DNA of 53,261 nt, from positions 1 through 53,261 of the forward strand of contig JAAVZR010000047.1 in the NCBI GenBank assembly GCA_022791755.1, written 5' to 3'. Within the stretch, counting starts at the first letter, position 1, and the number at the start of each line of letters is the position of its first letter. Under the pieces are notes generated by a model. That model made no database searches, was not told the origin of the DNA, and saw only the letters and a list, made by a program, of their open reading frames with translations. Positions 46,565 to 53,261 of the stretch are shown here, one piece after another. Source of the stretch: Lachnospiraceae bacterium (GTDB taxonomy: Bacteria > Bacillota > Clostridia > Lachnospirales > Lachnospiraceae). A program made the translations under genes and the position numbers.

Positions 46565-47539
46565 CTATTGGCTCAGCTGTAGCAGAACCATTTCCGCGGC
46601 AATCTGACCGGAGAGACGGCCGCTTTTAAAGGAGGCTTCCGCATCGACACAGACCGTTACGGCATCCGTAAGCTCCTTGACCGAAAACGTGCGGGACTGG
46701 GATCTGACCTTTCCCGCGATGTAAGGGTTCATTTTCAGTGTTTTTGCGATTTCGCCGGATGCCATCCCCTGGTCGGACATCTGGCGGATCTGTAAAAGCT
46801 GGTTAAACTGACGTGTAATCAGGGCCAGAATCTGGGAGGGGTCCACCTTGAGCAACAGCAGGTCATGGTAGAGGGACAGGGCGCGGCGCCGGTTTTTGGC
46901 GGAGACCGCCGAAATCATATCGAAGATATGATCGCTGATCTGGACAGAGCAGATCTGTGCAATGTCCTCGGCGTTTATGACGCTCCGTCCCCAGGTATAG
47001 GCGAGCAGCTTGTCTAACTCACTGCGAATCAGCTCCATGTTATTGCCGGTGAGCTCCAGAAATCGGGTCATGGTATCGCGGGTGATCTGTTTTTGTTCTT
47101 TTTTCAGGATAGACAATACCCATTTTTCGATATAGGCCGGAGTCTGGCGTCCCAGCTCGGTGATATAGCCGCGGGCGGCAACGGCCTTATACAGCCGGTT
47201 GTTTTTATTCACATCCTCCTCCACAAACAGGAGGATCGTGGTTTCCGGCATGGAGGGCAGGTATTTGACCAGCTCCTCGGCGCTCTTTTTGAATAGCCCG
47301 GTATTTTCGGCGATAATCAGCCGGTAATCGGCAAAAAAGGGCAGCGTATCCGCCGCGTCGATGATGGCCCGCGGGGTGGCGTTTCGCCCCTCGAAATGAT
47401 GGTAATTCATGGAATCGCCGTTCACGACAGCTTCTTTTATGCGCAGCTTAAAGCTGCGCAACAGATATGATTCCTCACCGTAGAGACAGTACAGCGGACG
47501 AAACGTCCGGTTTTGGATATCCTGATTCAGTGTCTTCAT
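46565..47539 (-). CDS. holA: DNA polymerase III delta subunit
   Basis: The 324-residue clamp-loader subunit has the HolA N-terminal pattern (PLYCLYGEESYLLRSFKLRI), a central ALSLYHDLLLLKVDPSQILALI segment and a C-terminal LSGQIAAEMVLLQLS. It opens the beta clamp and sits in the clamp-loader ring. Length is as expected. AAGAGG lies before the ATG on the minus strand. Confidence 0.93.
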   Translation of the reverse strand: MKTLNQDIQNRTFRPLYCLYGEESYLLRSFKLRIKEAVVNGDSMNYHHFEGRNATPRAIIDAADTLPFFADYRLIIAENTGLFKKSAEELVKYLPSMPETTILLFVEEDVNKNNRLYKAVAARGYITELGRQTPAYIEKWVLSILKKEQKQITRDTMTRFLELTGNNMELIRSELDKLLAYTWGRSVINAEDIAQICSVQISDHIFDMISAVSAKNRRRALSLYHDLLLLKVDPSQILALITRQFNQLLQIRQMSDQGMASGEIAKTLKMNPYIAGKVRSQSRTFSVKELTDAVTVCVDAEASFKSGRLSGQIAAEMVLLQLSQ

Positions 47540-47670
47540 GAAAAACCTCTTTTCAGTATCGTGAACAGGCTAAAAAGACGGCGCTGTCTGCCGCAGCCTG
47601 ATAATAGTATACTCGTGAAAGAGAAAAACCACAAGCAAAAAATGTGTGACGGCTCATGGGGAGAAAGTGC

Positions 47671-47699
47671 ATGACAAGACCGTATATTTGTGATATGCT
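47671..47699 (+). promoter_or_regulatory. Promoter of pspA
   Basis: ATGACA at 47671-47676 and TATGCT at 47694-47699 are 17 bases apart, and a TG lies before the -10 box, giving an extended -10. Confidence 0.55.
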
Positions 47700-47758
47700 A
47701 ATATGGGCGGGACAGTTAGAGGTCCTGTGATTTCAAATGGACGAGGAGGAAGGATGCA

Positions 47759-48442
47759 ATGGGAGTGATTCAGAGATTTGCGGATATTATGTCGGCCAAT
47801 ATCAATGCGATGTTGGACAAAGCGGAGGATCCGGCCAAGATGATCGATCAGTATCTTCGCAATCTGCAAGATGATCTGGCTAAGGTAAAGGAGGAGACGG
47901 CCACGGTCATGGCGGAGGAGAAGCGCTGCGAGAGAGAGCTCAAGGAGTGCAATGCCGAGATCGCTAAGCTTCAGACCTATGCGGAGAAGGCTGTCATGGC
48001 CGGAAATGATAATGATGCCAGACAGTTTCTGACGAAGAAGACCGCCATGGTGGAGAAGCAGGCCGGCTTGCAGCAAGCCTATGAGGCGGCGGCAGCCAAT
48101 TCCTCGAAGATGAAGCAGATGTATGATAAGCTCTGTTCCGATATCTCCACCTTAAACGCCAGGAAGGATGCCATCAAGGCGAAGATAGCGGTGGCTAAGA
48201 CCCAGGAGAAGATCAATAAGATCGGTTCCAGCATCCAGGGCGCGGCGGAGAACCTGTCTGCCTTTGACCGGATGGAGGCCAAGGCCAATCAGATGCTGGA
48301 TAAGGCAAATGCCATGGCGGAATTAAACGGCGCAGCGGGTACGGAGAGCAGTGTGGATGATCTGATGAATAAATACGACGCGCAGCCTTCCGTGGCAGTG
48401 GAAGATGAGCTGGCTGCCCTGAAAGCGCGGATGGGTAAATAG
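47759..48442 (+). CDS. pspA: PspA/IM30 family membrane-stress protein
   Basis: The 227-residue protein is almost entirely helical coiled coil. It begins GVIQRFADIMSANINAMLDK, followed by EDPAKMIDQYLRNLQDDLAK, typical of PspA/LiaH. Such proteins assemble on the inner face of the membrane under envelope stress. No pspF, liaRS or membrane partner is next to it. A promoter lies just upstream. It precedes pcrA by 34 bases. Confidence 0.93.
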   Translation: MGVIQRFADIMSANINAMLDKAEDPAKMIDQYLRNLQDDLAKVKEETATVMAEEKRCERELKECNAEIAKLQTYAEKAVMAGNDNDARQFLTKKTAMVEKQAGLQQAYEAAAANSSKMKQMYDKLCSDISTLNARKDAIKAKIAVAKTQEKINKIGSSIQGAAENLSAFDRMEAKANQMLDKANAMAELNGAAGTESSVDDLMNKYDAQPSVAVEDELAALKARMGK

Positions 48443-48476
48443 GCAGCCGGTCTGCGGAAAAGACAAGGGGATTTGG

Positions 48477-50741
48477 ATGAACCAGATTTATGACACATTA
48501 AATCCGATGCAAAGGGAGGCCGTCTTTACCACAGACGGTCCCTTGTTGATTCTGGCGGGAGCCGGTTCGGGCAAGACCAGGGCGCTGACACATCGGATTG
48601 CTTATCTAATAGAAGAAAAAGGCGTGAGACCCTGGAATATACTGGCCATCACATTTACCAACAAAGCGGCGGGGGAGATGAGGGAGAGGGTCGATTCTCT
48701 GGTGGAATATGATGCGGCCAGCATCTGGGTATCCACCTTTCATTCGCTGTGTGTGAGGATTCTCAGGCGAAATGCCGGTGACCTGGGCTTTGATCCGGGA
48801 TTTACCATATATGACACCGACGACCAGAAGGTGCTGATACGTCAGGTCATGAAAAAGCTGGAGATGGACCCGAAGATGTACAGAGAGCGCTCGATTCTGA
48901 GTGTGATCAGCGCACAAAAGAATGAGCTGGTAACGCCAGAGGCGTACTATGCACAGGTTTCCGGCGATTTTCGTGCCATGCGTATGGCGGAGGCTTATAC
49001 GGAGTATCAGAATGAGCTTCAGAAGAACAATGCCTTTGACTTCGATGATCTGATCATGAAAACGGTGGAGCTTCTTCGGAATCACTCGGATCTGCGGGAG
49101 CACTATCAGGAGCGGTTTCGCTATATCATGGTGGATGAGTATCAGGATACGAACACGGCCCAGTTCGCTCTGATCAGCCTGCTGGCAGGGAAGTATAAGA
49201 ACCTGTGTGTGGTGGGAGATGACGATCAGTCGATTTACCGCTTCCGCGGCGCCAATATCGGCAACATCCTGAACTTTGAACAGATATATCCGGAGGCTCA
49301 CGTGATTAAGCTGGAACAGAATTATCGTTCGACGAAGAGCATTCTGGATGTGGCCAACGAGGTGATCCGCAACAATGAGGGGCGCAAGGAAAAAAAGCTC
49401 TGGACGGCCAATGAGGAAGGAGCTCCGGTGCGCTACGCCCAGTACGACACAGGATACGATGAGGCCGGCGCGATTGTCCGGGAGATTCAGAAGGCCAGGG
49501 ATGAGGGAATGGCGCTTCACGACTGTGCGGTGCTCTATCGTACCAACGCCCAGTCCCGCCTGCTGGAGGAAAAATGTATCCAGTATAATGTCCCCTATCG
49601 TCTGATCGGAGGAGTGAATTTCTACCAACGCAAGGAGATCAAGGACATTCTGGCGTATCTGAAGACCATAAACGGCGGCAGGGACGACTTATCGGTACAG
49701 CGCATTATCAATGTACCCAAAAGAGGGATCGGAGCCTCCAGCATCGGGAAGGTCATGCTGTATGCCACGGCCAATGACCTGAGCTTCTTCGAGGCGGCAT
49801 CGCGGGCGGAGAGGATACCGGGGATCGGCCGGGCCGGGCTCAGGCTTGAAAGCTTTGTAAAACAGATCAATGCCTATCGGGCAAAGCTGGAATACCGGAC
49901 TTCCATTGAGGAGCTGATTCGTGATATTCTGGAGACCAGCGGCTATGACCAGGAGCTGGAGAAAGATAGCGAGGAGGAGGCGGAGGCCCGTCGGGAGAAT
50001 CTGGAGGAGCTGATCAGCAAGGCGGCGGACTATGAGGCCACGGCCGCGGAACCCTCTTTGGACGGATTCCTGGAAGAGGTGGCGCTGGTGGCGGAGGTGG
50101 ACAACCTGGATCCCTCGGAGGACCGTGTCACACTGATGACGCTGCATGGGGCGAAGGGACTGGAGTTTACGAAGGTTTATATGGCCGGTATGGAGGAAGG
50201 GCTGTTTCCCGGAAGCATGGCTGCCGATTCCGATAATCCGGAGGACCTGGAGGAAGAGCGCCGCCTGTTCTATGTGGGCGTCACCAGGGCGAAGAAGGAG
50301 CTGACGCTGACCTGTGCCCGGCTGCGCATGGTCAACGGCGAGAACCGGTATAACCGCCGCTCCCGTTTTATTGACGAGATACCTGCTGAGCTTCTGGCAG
50401 ACAGGCGGGCGGTCCGGGCGCCTGAGAGAAGGGAGAGAGAGAATTCTGTGCCGGCAGGAGGCGGCAGCGTGCGCCGGGGCTCTCCCTCATATAAGGCGCC
50501 GGCAGCGGGAGGCTTTGGCCGTCTGACAGAGAGCGATATCCGTATGGGCCGGCAGTTCGTCGTGACCAAGGAGGAGACCCTTCCCTATGGGACCGGGGAC
50601 CGGGTGGTCCATATGAAGTTTGGGAAAGGCACGGTTGTGGAGATCACCGAACAGAAACGGGACTTTGAGGTGGCCGTGGATTTTGACGGATACGGCATCA
50701 AGCGGATGTACGCCTCCTTTGCAAAACTTACGAAAGCTTAA
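48477..50741 (+). CDS. pcrA: ATP-dependent DNA helicase PcrA
   Basis: The 754-residue superfamily 1A helicase has the Q motif and Walker A LAGAGSGKTRALTHRIAYLI near residue 27, ITFTNKAA, Walker B VDEYQDTN, GDDDQSIYRFRGA, QNYRST, and MTLHGAKGLEF in the C-terminal helicase part. The last 60 residues include a tudor-like end (GDRVVHMKFGKGTVVEI) that binds RNA polymerase in PcrA. It removes RecA, helps repair, and resolves transcription-replication conflicts. Confidence 0.95.
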   Translation: MNQIYDTLNPMQREAVFTTDGPLLILAGAGSGKTRALTHRIAYLIEEKGVRPWNILAITFTNKAAGEMRERVDSLVEYDAASIWVSTFHSLCVRILRRNAGDLGFDPGFTIYDTDDQKVLIRQVMKKLEMDPKMYRERSILSVISAQKNELVTPEAYYAQVSGDFRAMRMAEAYTEYQNELQKNNAFDFDDLIMKTVELLRNHSDLREHYQERFRYIMVDEYQDTNTAQFALISLLAGKYKNLCVVGDDDQSIYRFRGANIGNILNFEQIYPEAHVIKLEQNYRSTKSILDVANEVIRNNEGRKEKKLWTANEEGAPVRYAQYDTGYDEAGAIVREIQKARDEGMALHDCAVLYRTNAQSRLLEEKCIQYNVPYRLIGGVNFYQRKEIKDILAYLKTINGGRDDLSVQRIINVPKRGIGASSIGKVMLYATANDLSFFEAASRAERIPGIGRAGLRLESFVKQINAYRAKLEYRTSIEELIRDILETSGYDQELEKDSEEEAEARRENLEELISKAADYEATAAEPSLDGFLEEVALVAEVDNLDPSEDRVTLMTLHGAKGLEFTKVYMAGMEEGLFPGSMAADSDNPEDLEEERRLFYVGVTRAKKELTLTCARLRMVNGENRYNRRSRFIDEIPAELLADRRAVRAPERRERENSVPAGGGSVRRGSPSYKAPAAGGFGRLTESDIRMGRQFVVTKEETLPYGTGDRVVHMKFGKGTVVEITEQKRDFEVAVDFDGYGIKRMYASFAKLTKA

Positions 50742-50762
50742 GAAATTGTAAAAAAACGCATT

Positions 50763-50792
50763 TTGCCATGGTAATTTTTTGGATAATATGCT
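50763..50792 (+). promoter_or_regulatory. Possible promoter of the acidic membrane protein gene
   Basis: TTGCCA at 50763-50768 and TATGCT at 50787-50792 are 18 bases apart. Confidence 0.45.
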
Positions 50793-50849
50793 ATGATAAT
50801 TTTTGAAAAGCAGCGCATAATATTTTCAGATCAGAAAGGAACGGATGCG

Positions 50850-51167
50850 ATGAAAAAGATGGAAGAGCTGATGACGACATTAAAATTAGAAGATATCCTG
50901 TCTAAGAGGGACTGCGAGAAGAAAAAGAAAACGGTTCTGTGGGTTTTGGCCATAATCGGAGCTGTGGCGGCCATAGCCGGGATCGCCTACATGGTGTACC
51001 GCTTTGTTTCTCCGTCCTGCAAGGATGAGGACGATTTCGAAGATGATTTCGACGAGGATTTCTTTGAGGATGAAGACTTCTTTGAAGACGAGGACGAAGA
51101 AGAAGTGGAAATCAGGATGGAAGAAGAGGCAGAGGAAGCATCGAAAGAGGAGGCCGGAGAGGAATAA
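50850..51167 (+). CDS. Small membrane protein with a highly acidic C-terminus
   Basis: The 105-residue protein has a short N-terminal cytosolic part (MKKMEELMTTLKLEDIL), one membrane helix at about residues 28-50 (VLWVLAIIGAVAAIAGIAYM), and a tail of about 50 residues almost all Asp, Glu and Phe. The start at 50850 has AGAAAGGA nine bases upstream. I do not recognise the family. The acidic tail recalls the cytoplasmic tail of the cadherin-like protein at 36091. Confidence 0.7.
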   Translation: MKKMEELMTTLKLEDILSKRDCEKKKKTVLWVLAIIGAVAAIAGIAYMVYRFVSPSCKDEDDFEDDFDEDFFEDEDFFEDEDEEEVEIRMEEEAEEASKEEAGEE

Positions 51168-51198
51168 ATCCGGATATGCTGTGACGGAAGGATTTCAA

Positions 51199-51238
51199 AA
51201 GGCTCACCGTCTTACCGAAAGGTAGGGCAGTGAGCCTT
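51199..51238 (+). other. Stable hairpin with GAAA loop upstream of rlmD
   Basis: AAGGCTCAC at 51199-51207 pairs with GTGAGCCTT at 51230-51238. Inside, CTTACC pairs with GGTAGG around a GAAA tetraloop. There is no T-run, so it is a weak terminator or a structured leader of the rlmD transcript. Confidence 0.55.
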
Positions 51239-51292
51239 CCTGATGTGAGGAAGGAAAGACGAGAAGAGACAGAGATACGGAAAGGGAGCGAA

Positions 51293-52975
51293 ATGAAAAA
51301 GGGAGAGATATTGGAAGGCATAGTGACGAAAACTTCTTTTGGAGCCAAAGGGATGGTGGAGGCGGAGGGGCGCCTGGTGGCAGTAAAGGACGCCCTGCCC
51401 GGACAGACGGTCCGCTTTTCTGTCAGCAAGCTGCGCGGCGGCCGGGCGGAGGGACGTCTTCTGGAGGTACTGTCTCCTTCTGACCGGGAGGAACCGGGGC
51501 GGGCTTGCAGGCATTTCGGGATCTGCGGCGGTTGTGTGTATCAGACGCTGCCCTATGAAGATCAGCTGCTTCTGAAGCAGGAGCAGGTGCGGGAGCTTCT
51601 AAAGCCGGTGCTTTCCGAAGTACCCATGGAGCCGATCCAGGCAAGTCCCAGGATATTGGGCTACCGCAATAAGATGGAGTATTCCTTTGGCGACGAGGAG
51701 AAGGGAGGCCGTCTCTCTCTGGGATTACATAAAAAGGCCAGCTTCTATGATATCGTGACAGTGGACGGATGCCGGATCGCGGATGAAGATTTTGCGTCGC
51801 TGGTCAGCGCCACACGGGACTATTTTGAGAGGGCGGGGGTATCCTTCTATCACAAGATACGTCACAGGGGATATCTGCGTCATCTGCTGGTGCGAAAGGC
51901 GACGAAGACCGGCCAGATCCTGGTCTCTCTGGTGACCAGCAGCCAGGTTTTGGAGGAAGGCTTTTGGGGACAGCAAGGACAGGAGGATGAAGCGGCGCTC
52001 TTAGCAGGCTGGAAGGATATTCTGCTGGGACTGAAACTGGAGGGACGCTTTGCCGGGATTCTTCATACGGTCAATGACAGCCTGGCGGATGTGATCCAAA
52101 ATGACCGGACGGAAGTTCTCTACGGACAGGAGTATTTCTATGAGGAGCTGCTGGGGCTGCGCTTTCGGATCACGCCGTTTTCGTTTTTTCAGACGAATTC
52201 TCTGGGGGCCGAGGTGCTGTATGAAAAAGTGAGGGAGTATGTGGGCGGCACGGAGGGCAAGGTAATCTTTGACCTGTACAGTGGGACAGGCACGATTGCA
52301 CAGATCCTGGCTCCTGTGGCCAGGCAGGTGACCGGTGTGGAGCTGATAGAGGAGGCGGTGGAGGCTGCCAGGGAGAACGCCAGAATGAACGGGCTTTCCA
52401 ACTGCCGTTTCCTGGCAGGGGATGTGCTGCGTGTGCTGGATGAACTGACGCAAAAGCCTGACCTGATTGTGCTGGACCCGCCCCGGGACGGCATTCATCC
52501 GAAGGCCCTGCCGAAGATCATAGCTTACGGTGTGGAGAAGATCGTGTATGTGAGCTGCAAGCCCACGTCCCTGGCCAGGGATCTGCCGGCGTTTCTGGCG
52601 GGAGGATATCAGGTGGAGCGGATGTGCGCGGTGGATATGTTCCCGGGGACGGCGGGGGTGGAAAGTATCGTGTTGCTTTCCAAACTTAAATCGAATAAGT
52701 TGAAGCATATCAATGTGGAATTAGAGCTGGATGAGCTTGATTTGACGGCGGCGGAGAGTAAAGCCACTTATGAGGAAATCAAGGATTATGTTCTGAAACA
52801 AAGCGGATTGAAAGTCAGCAACTTGTATATCGCACAGGTAAAGCAGAAATGTGGGATTATTGAGAGGGCAAATTATAACCTGCCAAAATCGGAAAACTCT
52901 AGACAGCCGAAGTGTCCGCCAGAGAAAGAAGCTGCTATAAGGGTAGCGTTGGAACATTTTAAGATGATACAGTAA
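51293..52975 (+). CDS. rlmD: 23S rRNA (uracil-5-)-methyltransferase RlmD/RumA, with an extended C-terminal tail
   Basis: The 560-residue protein has an N-terminal TRAM domain, a [4Fe-4S] cluster motif (CRHFGICGGCVYQ, about residues 70-85) and a SAM-binding methyltransferase domain. GTGTIAQILAPVARQVTGVE, LDPPRDGIHPKAL and the catalytic Cys of YVSCKPTSLARDL lie in the last third. It methylates uridine in 23S rRNA. The normal end falls near residue 462 (GVESIVLLSKL). A further 98 residues (from about HINVELELDELDLTAAES) are encoded in DNA of lower GC and resemble tails placed at this gene by integrative elements. The ribosome site is AAAGGGAG before ATG 51293. Confidence 0.88.
   Translation: MKKGEILEGIVTKTSFGAKGMVEAEGRLVAVKDALPGQTVRFSVSKLRGGRAEGRLLEVLSPSDREEPGRACRHFGICGGCVYQTLPYEDQLLLKQEQVRELLKPVLSEVPMEPIQASPRILGYRNKMEYSFGDEEKGGRLSLGLHKKASFYDIVTVDGCRIADEDFASLVSATRDYFERAGVSFYHKIRHRGYLRHLLVRKATKTGQILVSLVTSSQVLEEGFWGQQGQEDEAALLAGWKDILLGLKLEGRFAGILHTVNDSLADVIQNDRTEVLYGQEYFYEELLGLRFRITPFSFFQTNSLGAEVLYEKVREYVGGTEGKVIFDLYSGTGTIAQILAPVARQVTGVELIEEAVEAARENARMNGLSNCRFLAGDVLRVLDELTQKPDLIVLDPPRDGIHPKALPKIIAYGVEKIVYVSCKPTSLARDLPAFLAGGYQVERMCAVDMFPGTAGVESIVLLSKLKSNKLKHINVELELDELDLTAAESKATYEEIKDYVLKQSGLKVSNLYIAQVKQKCGIIERANYNLPKSENSRQPKCPPEKEAAIRVALEHFKMIQ
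52658..52680 (+). other. Candidate integration (attachment) site in the rlmD 3' end
   Basis: This stretch encodes VESIVLLS at the end of the catalytic domain. Elements that insert in rumA/rlmD genes of Firmicutes use the equivalent position. GC content and codon use change directly after it. The exact core cannot be set without the other end of the element. Confidence 0.45.
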
Positions 52976-53261
52976 GGAAGGTGTAAACGAAAGATGGCAA
53001 ATACATGCCATATTTATACATACAGGAAATCAAAATGCAAATGATTATATATTGCGCCCAATTTCGCAGCTGATGGGAAAAACAAATGATGAGATAAGTA
53101 CGATTTTATTGTTTGACGAGCTTAATTTTAAGGATATATATACTTTTTTGGCGAATGGGCAAGAGCAACTGGGAATTAATATTGATGATGTTATTTTATC
53201 CAATTGGGGAAAAGTGGATGTTCCTTTTGTTTCTTATTACGGAACTATTTCAGCAGCAACA
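52681..53261 (+). mobile_element. Putative left end of an integrative element (partial)
   Basis: From about 52681 onward the DNA is much richer in A and T than the rest of the window. It supplies the foreign-looking tail of RlmD, followed by an incomplete reading frame. No integrase is in the window, so the element call rests on composition and on the known use of the rlmD end as an insertion site. Confidence 0.45.
52992..53261 (+). pseudogene. Partial reading frame without a clear start, running off the window
   Basis: A frame read as RWQIHAIFIHTGNQNA, then DYILRPISQLMGKTNDE and continuing to the window end, looks like real protein. It has no good start codon: the AAGGAAGG ribosome site at 52974 points to ATG 52994, which is in another frame and stops after 16 codons. 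Either one base was lost or gained, or a later ATG at 53071 is used, or the 5' end was lost in rearrangement. I do not recognise the family. Confidence 0.35.

Overview
The window is about 53 kb of one bacterial chromosome, moderately GC-rich in most genes. I infer a member of the Clostridia, most likely Lachnospiraceae. The basis is strong Shine-Dalgarno sites throughout, the McsA-McsB-ClpC-RadA gene order, a BglG/PTS/6-phospho-beta-glucosidase operon, ABC and tripartite transporters with lipoprotein binding proteins, and a two-ATPase-domain acyl-CoA dehydratase activase. I cannot name a genus from sequence alone.

Layout. Positions 1-99 are the 3' end of a 23S rRNA gene; no 5S rRNA follows before a terminator. 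An AT-rich NUDIX gene and a large palindromic repeat come next. A catabolic operon (about 1.4-12.65 kb) follows: a divergent DeoR regulator, a complete tripartite tricarboxylate-type transporter (TctC-TctB-TctA), a leaderless type I sulfatase, an FGGY sugar kinase, UlaG (ascorbate-6-phosphate lactonase), UlaE, a beta-propeller-like protein of unknown role, and UlaF. Its parts suggest uptake of an unphosphorylated, possibly sulfated, ascorbate-like acid, desulfation and phosphorylation in the cytoplasm, lactone opening, and epimerisation to D-xylulose 5-phosphate. The UlaD decarboxylase and the UlaABC PTS of the known route are absent. I regard this operon as the best candidate for an undescribed system.

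At 12.8-15.3 kb lies a polar amino-acid ABC transporter whose binding protein looks circularly permuted. At 15.3-19.9 kb lies an antiterminator-controlled beta-glucoside operon (BglG-type regulator, EIIBC, separate EIIA, GH1 phospho-glucosidase). Tandem hairpin repeats separate it from hisH-hisF-ung-uppP and a YgjP-type metalloprotein gene. A 1425-residue activase runs on the minus strand, followed by a rhomboid-like membrane protein overlapping pyruvate kinase, two divergent ankyrin-repeat genes, an FMN-binding-like membrane protein and glyA. From 36 to 43.7 kb are a cadherin-like membrane protein, mcsA, a divergent mcsB, clpC, a small unknown gene, radA and a nucleoside deoxyribosyltransferase-like gene; ctsR is missing. 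tRNA-Trp, two more palindromic repeats, a DUF362 gene, a minus-strand trio including holA, pspA, pcrA, an acidic membrane protein and rlmD fill the rest.

The last 0.6 kb drops in GC content. The C-terminal tail of RlmD appears to be supplied by foreign DNA, so the window probably ends just inside an integrative element. Two repeat families stand out. One is a family of three ~150-170-nt palindromes with a conserved core and covarying 23-nt outer arms. The other is a family of three small hairpin repeats.
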